From contig NC_053390.1 of assembly GCF_905171765.1 (NCBI RefSeq), positions 305,110,622-305,174,621 of the forward strand: a DNA stretch of 64,000 nt, read 5' to 3'. This DNA is from Bufo bufo. Its lineage: Eukaryota > Chordata > Amphibia > Anura > Bufonidae. Made by a program: the position numbers and the translations under genes. A model generated the notes under the pieces. That model was given only the letters and a program-made list of their open reading frames with translations. It had not been told where the DNA came from and searched no databases. This document shows positions 1 through 10,487 of this stretch, in pieces; positions within the stretch are counted from its first letter, which is position 1, and each line of letters begins with the position of its first letter.

Positions 1-149
1 AAGTCTGGAATATAAATGTCTAAAAATTTTTACGCATTTGGATTCCGTGAGGGGTAGGGTGACTTCATGTGAGATTTTATTTTTTGACACAAGTTAGTGG
101 AATTTGAGACTTTGTAAGAAAAAAATAATAATTTCCGCTAACTTGGGCC

Positions 150-1140
150 AAAAAAATGTCTGAATGGAGCCTTACAGAGGGGTGATCAATGACAGGGGGG
201 TGATCAGGGAGTCTATATGGGGTGATCACCCCCCTGTCATTGATCACCCCCCTATAAGGTTTCATTCAGACGTATGTGTTTTGCGGATCCGATCCATGTA
301 TCCGTGGATCCGTAAAAATCATACGGACATCTGAATGCAGCCTGACAGGGGGGCGTGATCAATGACAAGGGGGTGATCAGGGAGTCTATATGGGGTGATC
401 ACCCCCCTGGAAGGCTCCAGGGAGACGCCTGTATGTGTTTTGCGGATCCGATCCATCTATCAGTGGATCCGTAAAAATCATGCGGACGTCTGAATGGAGC
501 TTTACAGGGGGGTGATCAATGACAGGGGGGTAATCAATGACAGGGGGGTGATCAGGGAGTCTATATGGGGTGATCACCACAGTCATTGATCACGCCCCTG
601 TAAGGCTCCATTCAGACGTCCGTATGCGTTTTGCGGATCCGATCCATCTATCAGTGGATCCGTAAAAATCATGCGGACATCTGAATGGAGCTTTACAGGG
701 GGGTGATCAATGACGGGGGTGATCAGGGAGTCTATATGGGGTGATCACCACAGTCATTGATCACACCCCTGTAAGGCTCCATTCAGACGTCCGTATGCGT
801 TTTGCGGATCCGATCCATCTATCAGTGGATCCGTAAAAATCATGCGGACATCTGAATGGAGCTTTACAGGGGGGTGATCAATGACAGGGGGGTGATCAGG
901 GAGTCTATATGGGGTGATCACCACAGTCATTGATCACGCCCCTGTAAGGCTTCATTCAGACGTCCGTATGCGTTTTGCGGATCCGATCCATCTATCAGTG
1001 GATCCGTAAAAATCATGCGGACATCTGAATGGAGCTTTACAGGGGGGTGATCAATGACAGGGGGGTGATCAGGGAGTCTATATGGGGTGATCAGGGGTGA
1101 TCAAGGGTGAATAAGGGGTTAATAAGTGACAGGGGGGGGT
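150..1140. repeat. Tandem array, ~160-190 bp units from a foldback element
   Basis: About six imperfect units. Each contains TCTGAATGGAGC, one or two copies of AGGGGGGTGATCAATGAC, a GATCACC palindrome, the mirror CCATTCAGACGTCCG, and GCGGATCCGATCC...GGATCCG. Starts of TCTGAATG lie near 160, 331, 489, 681, 850 and 1023. Each unit is itself a hairpin, so the array looks like a tandemly amplified foldback element. Confidence 0.8.
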
Positions 1141-1170
1141 GGTGTAGTGTAGTGTAGTGTAGTGGTGCTT
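1141..1170 (+). repeat. GTAGT microsatellite
   Basis: Short run of GTGTA/GTAGT repeats directly after the tandem array. Confidence 0.7.
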
Positions 1171-1188
1171 GGTGCAACATATTACTGA

Positions 1189-1500
1189 GCTACCTGTGTC
1201 CTCTGGTGGTCGATCCAAACAAAGGGGACCACCAGAGGACCAGGTAGCAGGTATATTAGACGCTGTTATCAAAACAGCGTCTAATATACCTGTTAGGGGT
1301 TAAAAAAAATCACATCTCCAGCCTGCCAGCGAACGATCGCCGCTGGCAGGCTGGAGATCCACTCTCTTACCTTCCGTTCCTGTGAGCGCGCGCGCCTGTG
1401 TGCGCGCGTTCACAGGAAATCTCGGCTCACGCGATATGACGCCAATCGGCGTTAGCGTAGCCTGTGGGAGCCGCCGCGATGACGCCTTTCGGCGTTACAG
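1189..1500. repeat. Cluster of consecutive hairpins
   Basis: Arms: 1189-1211 with 1227-1248; 1248-1267 with 1273-1292 (20 of 20 paired); 1315-1331 with 1341-1357 (17 of 17); 1377-1392 with 1403-1418 (one mismatch, CG-rich). Two short GACGCC/GGCGTT hairpins follow at about 1437-1495. It is far more CpG-rich than its surroundings. Transposon class not recognised. Confidence 0.75.
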
Positions 1501-1601
1501 TTGCGGCAAGTGGATAATGGGTGAACACCGCTTGGTTGTTTATTTTAGGTTATAGCCTTCCCTGCTTGTATGCAAATATCGGAAAATGGAAATGTGCAGG
1601 T

Positions 1602-2032
1602 TAGTCTACTTTCATACTGGCATTTTGGCTTTCCGTTTGCGAGATCCGTTCAGGGCTCTCACAAGCGGTCCAAAACGGATCAGTTTTGCCCTAATGCATT
1701 CTGAATGGAAAAGGATCCGCTCAGAATGCATCAGTTTGGCTCCGTTCCGTCTCCATTCCGCTTTGGAGGCGGACACCAAAAGCAGCGTCTGACGAAACTG
1801 AGCCACAAACTGACACAGAATGTAAGTCAATGGGGACGGATCCGTTTTCTATGGCACAATAGAAAACGGATCCGTCCTCCATTGACTTTCAATGGTGTTC
1901 AAGACGGATCCGTTTTGGCAATGTTAAAGATAATACAAACGGATCCGTTCTGAACGGATGCAGACGGTTGTATTATCTGAACGGATCCGTCTGTACAGAT
2001 CCGCACCAAACACGAGTGTGAAAGTAGCCTAA
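1602..2032. mobile_element. Foldback element, TAGTCTACTTTCATACTGGC ends
   Basis: Left end TCTACTTTCATACT mirrors right end AGTGTGAAAGTAGC. The interior carries ACGGATCCGT palindromes and repeated mirrored segments. It is related to copies at 34358-34862 and 56513-56932. No coding capacity. Confidence 0.7.
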
Positions 2033-2089
2033 TTTGAAGCTCTGGATCAGGAAAAACAAAGATCCAACCGCAGTAGAAAATCTAGAAAG

Positions 2090-2368
2090 GGCTGATTCAC
2101 ACAACCACGGTCGGCCCAGCAGGCACAGCCCATGTGTTGGACGGATCTCCTGAACTGACTGCATCACAGTAATTTTTGATACAGTAGTTTATATGTGATC
2201 GGTAGTCTTTTGTACTGTATTCATATCATTATGTCAGTACAGTACAAAAAAGTCGTGATCACATATAAACTTGCTGTATCATAAATTACTGTAATGCAGT
2301 CAGTCCGGGAGATGCAGCAGAAACATGGGCCCTGCTTGCCGGGCCGACCACGGGCGTGTGAATCAGCC
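2090..2368. mobile_element. Foldback element, GGCTGATTCACAC ends
   Basis: GGCTGATTCACACAACCACG at the left mirrors CGTGGTCGGCC at the right. The centre (2165-2300) is a second long imperfect palindrome around GATCACATATAAAC. Confidence 0.75.
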
Positions 2369-2839
2369 ATAAGAAAATAAGCAGAACAAAGTTTTGAACT
2401 TTTACATTTAGATGAAAACAAGCAAAATGGTATTCATGTGTGGCCATTTACCAAGTGGATGCATCCCGGCCACTCGCTTTAGATGTTGGTCGAATACTGA
2501 TTTGCATGCATGTGTTCTCTGTAGGGAGAGGGGAGTAAGCACTAATTCAGATGGTCATAATGTGGACTTATTTTAGAATCCACGTTACTGCCACATTTCA
2601 TGGGACTGACCATGGGTTTAATAACCCGATCTTACAGCATCGCATATGCCTATGACCCTCTGAACAATGTCTCAGCAGCGGCTTATCTTCCCAAGATTGA
2701 TGGATCGGACAGTCAAAATCTAAGTGTCTGGATTTTATCTTCCCCAAGATCTGCTGTCACGGGAGAGTCATAAGGTCCATGTACAGAAAAGCTGGTCACT
2801 GGGTTCAGCTGATAAACATCTTGAGTGTATGACCAGCTT
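2369..2839. other. No recognisable feature
   Basis: Apparently unique sequence with no coding signal, hairpin or repeat that I can support. Confidence 0.6.
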
Positions 2840-3107
2840 TAGGGCTCATGCACACAACATTTTTTGCAGCTGGGATGTGGACCCATTCACTTCAATGGGG
2901 CCGCAAAAGATGCGGACAGCACTCTGTGTGCTGTCCACATCTGTTGCTCTATTCCGTGGCCCCACAAAAAAAAAGAAAGAACATGTCCTATTCTTGTCTG
3001 TTTTGGGGACAACAATAGGCATTTATATCATGGGCTGGCATCCGTGGTTTGCGGATCCACAATTTTTCGGATTGCAAAACCCGCCGCGGTCGTGTGAATG
3101 AGCCATT
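2840..3107. mobile_element. Foldback element, AGGGCTCATGCACAC ends
   Basis: The left end mirrors GTGTGAATGAGCCATTAG. The interior carries CATTCACTTCAATGGGGCCG and GCGGATCC, as in 5489-5809. Any ORF through it is incidental. Confidence 0.7.
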
Positions 3108-3108
3108 A

Positions 3109-3362
3109 GGGCTAGTATTATACTAGCAGATAATCGTGCAGATCATCACTGACAAGTATAATACTGCCGCTGATTACCCAATGAATGAGCTAGCGCTCGT
3201 TTATTTAGCTAGCGAAATCTGTATGGGGGATGAGCCATGGCATTAGTGATCGCTCCATGTAATAGCAGCGTTCTCTTCCAATGACGAGCAAGAGATTGCC
3301 AGGAAGGAACGCTACTCTCCCAACAATCGCCTGCCTGATCTGCTAGTGTAATACTAGCCTTA
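3109..3362. mobile_element. Foldback element, AGGGCTAGTATTATACTAGC ends
   Basis: The left end mirrors GCTAGTGTAATACTAGCC at 3340-3358. It abuts the preceding element. Confidence 0.7.
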
Positions 3363-3539
3363 GTTCTCATTGTTATTGTAGTGCCTGTTATGTAAAGCTT
3401 GGTTATAGATATTAGATTGTAGTCAGTAAATGGGGTTTCGTAGGAACGGATCCTGGATTTCCATGTTCAGGTTTTCTGGTTCAGTTTTTGGAGTCAAAAT
3501 CTCCAGTGGATTAAAGAACATCAGGCAGTATCTTTTCTT

Positions 3540-3737
3540 TAGGTCCCATTCACATGACCGTATTTTGGTCCGGCTCCCGTCTACCTTTTTTGCAGTTCGC
3601 AGACCCATTTATTTCATTGGGGCCACAAAAAATGTGGACAGCACACCGTGTGTCTATTCTGCGGCCCCTGCAAAAAACATAGAACATGTCCTATTCTCGT
3701 CCGTTTTGTGGACTTCTTATACTTACTCTCCCATTAT
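3540..3737. mobile_element. Partial foldback of the GGTCCCATTCACATGACCG type
   Basis: The 5' arm and centre (TTCATTGGGGCC, GAACATGTCCTATTC, GTCCGTTTTG) are present. The mirror arm is cut by the insertion at 3738. Confidence 0.6.
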
Positions 3738-4016
3738 TTGAAACAACTCAGGAGGCACGGACACAACCTGGACTCAGCTGTTCGAACTGCAGAAAGAAAA
3801 TGGTGGTTGTCCAGCTTCTAAAAAGTTGTGCTTTATTTCATGCGGTAAAAAAGTTCTATAAACGAAACAGGCAAGTGGTCATGACCGAGTAAGGACCGTG
3901 ATTAAGATTTATAGGTTCGAAACGCGTAGACCGCTTGCCTGCTTTGTTTATGGAACTTTTTACCGCATGAAATAAAGCACAACTTTTTAGAAGCTGGACT
4001 ACCACCATTTTTCTTT
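3738..4016. mobile_element. Inverted-dimer element with 16-bp target duplication
   Basis: Flanked by a perfect 16-bp direct repeat (CTTACTCTCCCATTAT at 3722-3737 and 4017-4032), which fits target-site duplication. Arms of about 95 bp (3790-3885 and 3928-4020) are roughly 95 percent identical as inverted repeats. The short loop contains TTCGAAACGCGTAGAC, a hammerhead-like segment. A long duplication and inverted arms fit a Penelope-like or other target-primed retroelement better than a DNA transposon. No protein is encoded. Confidence 0.6.
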
Positions 4017-4032
4017 CTTACTCTCCCATTAT

Positions 4033-5009
4033 GATTCATATTTGCTTATGGCTTAAAAACTGCATTCAAAAACCTAAATGTGGAAACCCAGCCTAAATCA
4101 TGCCCGCCTGAGGGTGGCAGAGCTGCCTGGCAGCGGCTCATCTTCCCTTCCACTGAAAGAACATGCATTTTCCGCTCAGTGGAACATGATAACAGTAGAG
4201 TCAGGATGACCGCTGTTGGCTAATCTCTTTTGTCAGGCTTTAGGTCATTATCTTGTGAGACCAGACAAATGCAATGTTTGACCAGCTGCCCACTAGTACT
4301 GCTCTCCCAGTTGTGTGTGTGTGTGTTTAGCTAGAATTTTAGGTATTTTGTTCTTGGGTATTTTCCGTTAAGGTATGTTGTCTTGTTGTTTTGTTTAATG
4401 AAGTTCTTTCAGGTCTCACAGGATAAACCTTCTCTAGGTGTTATTCTCCATCGCCTCTAAGGTGTGGACTTTGTACTCGGCACACATCAGCAGGCGCACC
4501 TACATTTTATGTTCCTAAGCTCAGGGTGAAGTTGTAAAGACTGTAAGCAAGGTGATAGCCGTGAAGGGCACATCCTACTCGCCATCGTTGTTTACTGGTA
4601 TCTGAGAAGGGGTCTTCTTTGTGTAGAGTTCTTTATAGTATTATTTGTATATCAGTTCCTCGCTGTTTTCAAGATCTCCGTGTGCCATCAGTGAATGGAC
4701 CCCTGCATTAACTTTGGGTCTGTTTCAGTATTTTCATAGGCATATTGTGTTCCAAACTGTATACAGGTGCCCATGCGCTTGTTCAGACGACAGCTATTCC
4801 TCCCGACTCCCACATACACATTCAGTGGCAAGAGAGGAGAAAGCTGCTGGCAGAAGCTTATCTCATGCCAAATCAAAAGGATCAGGCACTGAAATTCAAG
4901 TTGCCCCATCCATTTTTCTCTAACCTCATCTGTTGGGGGGTGGGGAAAGTCAGGAAGGCCCACTGAAATCGGTAGTTTCAGCTGACTAACTTAAAGTGTT
5001 TTGGGGACT
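4033..5009. other. No recognisable feature
   Basis: Apart from a short GT microsatellite near 4313-4325, I see no gene, hairpin or repeat. Confidence 0.55.
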
Positions 5010-5398
5010 TAAAGGTGTATTCCAGTTGTAACAAGTTATCCCCTATCCACGGAATAGGTGATAACTATGAGATCAGTGGAGGTCCTACTGCAAGGACCCC
5101 CACCACTTAAGAGAATGGGATCCCCATACCTCGTGGAGCCCCCCTGAAATGGACAGAGCGGCTGGTCGGAAAAGCGCACCACCGCTCCATTTATGGGAGC
5201 GCCGGAGATAGCCGAGTGCAGTGCTCCCATAGAAATAAATGGAGCAGCGGCGCACTTTTCTGACCAGCCGCTCCTTCCATTTCAGGGGTGCAACACAGGG
5301 TATGGGTCCCCCCTTTCCGTGATCAGTGGGGGTCCCAGTGGAAGGACCCCCACCAATCTGAAAGTGGATAACTTTCTATAACCAGAATACCTCTTCAA
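5010..5398. mobile_element. Foldback element, AAAGGTGTATTCCAGTTG ends
   Basis: The left end mirrors TATAACCAGAATACCTCTT. Internal mirrored blocks include ATCAGTGGAGGTCC with its counterpart, GGAGCG..CGCTCC and AAATGGAGC. Palindrome centre near 5200. Confidence 0.75.
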
Positions 5399-5488
5399 GG
5401 GTACATCGAAACTGGACTAAAACAGTTTTAATTTGCATTCGGCAAATCCTGTTCACCCTTTGCAATGCTCAAGGTGAAATCCACATCC

Positions 5489-5809
5489 AAGGGCTCATGC
5501 ACTAAGCCATGGTTTTCATCCACATCTGATCCGCATTTTCTGCGGATTGAATGCGGACCCATTCACTTCAATGGGGCCGCAAAAGATGCAGACAGCATGT
5601 GCTGTCCACATCCGTATGTCCGTTCCGCGGCCCCCCAAAAAAAGGAGCATGTCCTTTTCTTGTCCATTTTGCAGACAAGTATAGGACATTTGTGAAGGAG
5701 TGCAAAAATAAATAAATAGAATCAGTCTCTCGGCCGGCATCTGTATTTTGCGCATCCGCAATTTGCAGACCGCCATGAACCCACATCAGCCGTGTGTATG
5801 AACCCTAAC
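5489..5809. mobile_element. Foldback element, AGGGCTCATGCAC ends
   Basis: Right end GTGTGTATGAACCCT. The interior (GCGGACCCATTCACTTCAAT, GGGGCCGCAAAAGATG) is closely related to 2840-3107. Confidence 0.7.
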
Positions 5810-5973
5810 TCATGCAGATTTTTTAGCCAGAAATAATCCTCCAAGGCTTCTATATCTGGCTGTATTTTTTGCTCTGTGCTCCCTATATATTTTGGGTGAA
5901 CAGGTGAATCTCATCCTATTTTTCACAGGAACCAAAATGTACAAGGGAGGCAGAGGCAGTAAATGTGTCAGTG

Positions 5974-6293
5974 TAAGGGTCCATTCACACGTCCACAAAA
6001 TTGGTCCACATCTGTTCAGCAATTTTGCGGAACGGGTGCAGACCCATTCTTTTTTAATGGGGCCGGAATGTGCTGCCTGCATCCGCATTTGCGGATCCGC
6101 AATTCCCCATCCGTGCTTCCGTTTCTGCAAAATAATAGAACATGTCCTCTTCTTGTCCGCAATTGCGGACAAGATTAGTCATTTTCTATTATAGTGCCGG
6201 CGATGTGCGGTCCGCAAATTGCAGAATGCACATTACCAGTGTCCGTGTTTTGCGGATCCGCAGAACACTTACGGACGTGTGAATGGACCCTAA
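5974..6293. mobile_element. Foldback element, TAAGGGTCCATTCACACGTC ends
   Basis: The left end mirrors GACGTGTGAATGGACCCTAA exactly. The interior carries GCGGATCCGC and a TTGTCCGCAATTGCGGACAA palindrome. Same family as 7507-7797 and 47471-47769. Confidence 0.85.
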
Positions 6294-6399
6294 AGGAGTC
6301 CTCGCTGGTTATTCTTTGTGTATTTGTAGGTAGCAAACTGAGCATTTCTATATGATCCACAAAGCCACAAAGATCATTCCTGCAACAGAAAGTACAGGG

Positions 6400-6545
6400 A
6401 GCTACTGTCTGAGGCATTACAGGGTTCAGAAACCCCGACACACCAGCTGTTGTGGGACTACAATTCCCAGCATGCACACTCATAGAAGTCAAAGTGGCAT
6501 GCTGGTTGTTGAGGTTTAACAGCAGCTGGAGGGCCGGAGGTTGCT
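6400..6545. mobile_element. Small miniature element, GGACTACAATTCCCAGCATG type
   Basis: Contains GGGACTACAATTCCCAGCAT and a mirrored GGCATGCTGG..GAGG; GCTGGAGGGCCGGAGG ends it. Same family as 59965-60100. Confidence 0.6.
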
Positions 6546-6755
6546 GCCCCCTCTCTGTTCACCGCTAGTATCCTGTACAGTGTACGCTCACAGACTTCTG
6601 TTGCTTTGCACTGGTTTCCACAAATAACAGGTCCGTTATGTTGGAAATTCTAACCTTTTGTCAGCGACCATTAATATTCCTGTTTTGGGGGGGAAAAAAA
6701 CCTTCTGGGAGCACTTCCAAATGCATCTTCCAGTAAGGATAACTGATAGCGGATC

Positions 6756-6930
6756 ATAAAATGTGGCCGTGATGCCAACTGTTGTATTGGTGTGCATGCC
6801 ACAATAAAGTATAAAACATGAAGACTACGCGTTTCAGCACTGGACCAGTGCTTTCATCAGCCCAGTATATTCCAGTTTTTGAGGTATGTTTACATTGGCG
6901 GCAGGAATCTCCACAGCTGAAGATCTCTAG
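6756..6930 (-). mobile_element. Short retroelement-like segment with hammerhead-like motif
   Basis: On the minus strand, CTGATGA and GAAAC flank a palindromic stem, followed by GCGTAGTC and, 20-30 bases later, TTTATACTTTATTG. This layout is shared with the segments at 25690-26060 and 39181-39604. Element ends are uncertain. Confidence 0.45.
6818..6865 (-). ncRNA. Hammerhead-ribozyme-like motif
   Basis: Core box CTGATGA (6854-6860), an 8-bp stem II (AGCACTGG/CCAGTGCT), core box GAAAC (6831-6835), then GCGTA and GTC (6823-6825), where cleavage would occur. All conserved core bases of a type I hammerhead with minimal stem III are present. Stem I is weak (GGG/TTC, wobble pairs), so activity is uncertain. 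Confidence 0.5.
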
Positions 6931-7506
6931 ATACATTTGAATGTGGTTGTTTATGTAACGTGCATGGGTTTCTGCAAACGTTATTTAGATGAACCTCCCA
7001 GACACTGAAATATGTCCCATGTGATCATACCCTTAAAGCAGACCAGTCACATGTGACGTGGGTTTTAACAATTATTTGCATTCCCCATGTAATAACAATT
7101 CTGGGACATTTCTTTTCCATATATCTCTGTATTGTGCCATTCCTCTATTGTTCCTGCTAGAAGTTTAACAATGAATTGGCAGCAGTCTGCAATAAAGGTC
7201 CATCTGGGTGTTATCAATGACACTATTCAAACAGCGTTTCCAGTGTTGGACTGCACCTGAGAACAAAGGTAGAACATCATTCCCTAGCCTGTGCACTCTG
7301 TTACTCAGCCCAGCAGGTGCGATGACGTCACTTCACCGTGCGGGAGTAATGAAGCAGGTTGCTGACGGCTCCCTGCTTTACCATTGCATTCAACTGTATC
7401 TGCATCCTCAGAACACAGAGACAGTTGAAAGCGGAACAGCCGCTGAAATCTGGACAGTCCTGCCGGATCCAGGACAGTTGGGAGGTATAGATACTGACCC
7501 AAGCAG
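6931..7506. other. No recognisable feature
   Basis: Apparently unique sequence, except for a TGACGTCA octamer at 7323-7330. Confidence 0.5.
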
Positions 7507-7797
7507 TAAGGGTCCATTCACACGTCCGTAGAATGGGTCCAGATCCGTTCCACAACGTTGCGGAACGAATCCGGACCCATTCATTCTCTATAGGGCCGGA
7601 AGAGATGCGGACAGCACACAGTGTGCTATCCGCATTTCCGGAGCACGACCCGATCTTCTGGTCCGCGGCTCCCGAAAAACATAGAACATGTTCTATTCTT
7701 GTCTGCAATTGTGAACAAGAATAGGCAGTTCTATGGGGGTGCCGGCCGGGTGTATTGCGGATCCGCAATACACTACGGACGTGTGAATGGACCCTAA
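7507..7797. mobile_element. Foldback element, TAAGGGTCCATTCACACGTC ends
   Basis: Perfect mirror ends (TAAGGGTCCATTCACACGTC and its complement at 7778-7797). The centre carries TTCTCTATAGGGCCGG and GAACATGTTCTATTC. No coding capacity. Confidence 0.85.
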
Positions 7798-8731
7798 GGC
7801 CCCTTTCACATGGGCAAGTTTTCTGCGTGGGTTGAACGCATTGCATCCGCACTGAATCCTGACCCATTCATTTCTATGGGGCTGTGCACGTGAGCGTCGA
7901 TTTTCACGCATCACTTGTGCGTTGCGTGAAAATCGCAGCATGCTCCTCTTTGTGCGTTTATCACGCAACGCAGGCCCCATAGAAGTGAATGGGGCTGAGT
8001 GAAAATCGCAAGCAAGTGCGGATGCGATGCGATTTTCACGCACGGTTGCTAGGAGACGATCGGGATGGAGAACCGATCATTATTATTTTCCCTTATAACA
8101 TGGTTATAAGGGAAAATAATAGCATTCTTAATACATAATGCTTAGTACAATAGGGCTGGAGGGGTTAAAAAATAAATTTTAACTCACCTTAATCCACTTG
8201 CTCACGCAGCCCGGCTTCTCTTCTGTCTTCTTCTTTGCTGTGTACAGGAAAAGGACCTGTGGTGACGTCACTCCGGTCATCACATGGTCCATCACATGAT
8301 CCATCACCATGGTAAAAGATCATGTGATGACCGGAGTGACGTCACCACAGGTCCTTTTCCTGTACACAGCAATGAAGAAGACAGAAGAGAAGCTGGCTGC
8401 GCGAGCAAGTGGATTAAGGTGAGTTAAATTTTATTTTTATTTTTTTGAACCCCTCCAGCACTATTTTACTAAGCATTCTGTATTAAGACTGCTATTATTT
8501 TCCCTTATAACCATGTTATAAGGGAAAATAATACAATCTACACAACCTTGAACCCAAACCTGAACTTCTGTGAAGAAGTTCGGGTCTGGGTACCACATTC
8601 AGTTTTTTATCAAGCGCGTGCAAAACGCATTACAATGTTTTGCACTCGCGCGGAAAAATCGTGCATTTTCCCGCAATGCACCCGCATCTTATCCGGGCCA
8701 AAAACATGACGCCCGTGTGAAAGAGGCCTAA
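7795..8731. mobile_element. Long foldback (0.94 kb) with CRE-like core, copy 1
   Basis: TAAGGCCCCTTTCACATGGG mirrors CCCGTGTGAAAGAGGCCTA. The two halves pair almost throughout: TTATAACATGGTTATAAGGG blocks, AAGTGGATTAAGGTGAGTTA, and a central palindrome around GGACCTGTGGTGACGTCACT. Related copies are at 12163-13036 and 20770-21730. Confidence 0.85.
8263..8270. promoter_or_regulatory. CRE-like octamer TGACGTCA
   Basis: Perfect CREB/ATF consensus in the core of long foldback copy 1; its mirror is at 8337-8344. Others in the window: 7323-7330, 12523-12530, 20021-20028, 21142-21149, 21204-21211, 45984-45991, 50545-50552. Binding is not shown. Confidence 0.45.
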
Positions 8732-9000
8732 GGGTGCCTTCACATGTGGCAGATTTTATGCTGAAATTTCAGCAGCTGAAAGTCAGCTCAGTTCATCTGG
8801 AGGCAAGCACATGGATTTCCGCAAGCCATATACAGATGAAAGGATCTGATTTTAATTTGCAGAAATGTCTACAATAAAATCTGCTGTATATTCACTCGTG
8901 GCAGTTCACGTTCAGATAAAGCCACATTGAAAAAATGCCTGTGTTTTTGCAGTGGTTTTTAAAGGTGAAATATTTTACATAAACGCATACACACCACAGC
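8732..9000. mobile_element. Half foldback, AAGGGTGCCTTCACATGTGG end
   Basis: One terminal motif only, followed by AGCACATGGATTTCCGCA, also seen at 35280. No mirror arm found. Confidence 0.45.
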
Positions 9001-9020
9001 CATGGCAAATGCATGTGGTT

Positions 9021-9320
9021 TAGGCCTCCTGCACACCACTTTATCCACGGATACCGGCCAAGAGCCTGCCGCCATTTTTTTTCTTTTTATTTTTTTACTC
9101 CTTCAGAAATGTCCTATCCTTGTCCGCTAAATGGACAAGAATAGGACATGTTCTATTTTTTGCAGGTCTGCAGGCTGGACTTCCAGATGCAGACAAAATA
9201 CGGGGGTGCTATCCACATCTTTTGCGGCCCCATTGAGATGAATGGGTCCACATCCAATCCGCAAAAAAACGTGGATTGAATGCGGACTGAAAATACAGTA
9301 GGGCACCATGAGCCCTTAAC
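9021..9320. mobile_element. Foldback element, TAGGCCTCCTGCACACCAC end
   Basis: Central AATGTCCTATCCTTGTCCGC..GACAAGAATAGGACATGTTC palindrome with GGCCCCATTGAGATGAATGG; right end ACCATGAGCCCTTA. Imperfect ends. Confidence 0.55.
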
Positions 9321-9475
9321 TGCACCTCGACTGCAATGTGTGACCATATAACCTAGCCTAGATGTAATGGTGCCCCACACAAGAAAAGTGCCAAGGGGGC
9401 CTGGTTTAGTGGCTGTGTGCCCGTATCATTTAAGACCATCTATGATAGGTTTATAGACCATATATAGTACAATAG

Positions 9476-9690
9476 TGTGGGTTCACATCACATTTTTCCG
9501 CATCCGTTTAACGTATACAAAAAACGTATACATTAAATGGGTGTCTCAGACTGATGCTATACAGTGGCATCCATTCAACATAGACTTCCATTGTAAAAAA
9601 AAAAAAAACATATACGTACCGGACTATCCTTTTTTTTATTTAACATATACGTCAAACAGAGACCTAAAACGTGATGTGAACCCACCCTTA
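9476..9690. mobile_element. Foldback element, GTGGGTTCACATCACATTTT ends
   Basis: The left end mirrors ACGTGATGTGAACCCACCC. The interior has AACGTATAC repeats and their mirrors and a poly(A) run at 9596-9608. Confidence 0.7.
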
Positions 9691-10230
9691 CTCCATTTTA
9701 TGGATTATGCTGTGAGATTATTTGAGAATACCTATGCTTTTCTGAATCTTCTATTGAAACAGCCCTTACATCCCTCACTAAAACCATAGCAATAGATGTC
9801 ACCGATGTGTTTGATGCATTTATGGCATTCACTGACACAGTATAAGCCCAGACATGCCTAACAATGTCATAGAAGGGGTTTGTTTGTGTTGCACATACGC
9901 TCCAGCAGCTAGGCAGGAACCCAACGCTTTTCCCTTTAGCACTTGCATTAGCCGCATAGTAAACTATAGGCACAGGGCTGTTTTGGTATAAAATAAGTGA
10001 TACTAACCTTCAGGGCTGCGTCTGTCGTATGCCTATGGCTCCAGTCCCCGCAGGCCACTAGTCCTGAAGCCTATGAGGCAGTAGAAAGGTACAGAAGGTC
10101 TCAATGACATCAGCGTGAACTGCGCCTGGTCTCAGGTGGTGGGATAACGTGGTCACTAATGCCTGTGTCCTGATGCAGTATGTGGCCTGCATCGCGAACA
10201 GTGGCATATAGCGGGGCACAGGTGAGTATT
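9691..10230. other. No recognisable feature
   Basis: No coding signal or repeat that I can support. Confidence 0.5.
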
Positions 10231-10249
10231 TTAACATACTGGTACTATT

Positions 10250-10480
10250 GAGAGCACTATGGGGGGGGAGCGGGGTGCATTATATATATTACCACTACAG
10301 AGGGGCATTATACTGCAAGGCGCACTACGGGTGAGGTGGGGGAGCATTATATATATTACCACTACAAGGGGCATTATAATACTGGGGGCACTGCTGGGGG
10401 GTGCACTTATACCTACTGGTGCGACAGGTGTCATTATAACTACATGGGGCTTTATAAACGCTGGGGCCACTATAGGTATG
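10250..10480. repeat. GGGGCATTATA-rich degenerate repeat
   Basis: Irregular repeats of GGGGCATTATAATACTGG and ATTATATATATTACCACTAC. A similar degenerate stretch lies at 11270-11480. Confidence 0.5.
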
Positions 10481-10487
10481 CCTTACA

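Noticed and set aside
3886..3931. Calling a full hammerhead ribozyme at the 3738-4016 loop
   Set aside because: Only the GAAAC-GCGTA-GAC half is clear. The CTGATGA box is at best GTGATTA and stem II does not form, so only a relic is suggested.
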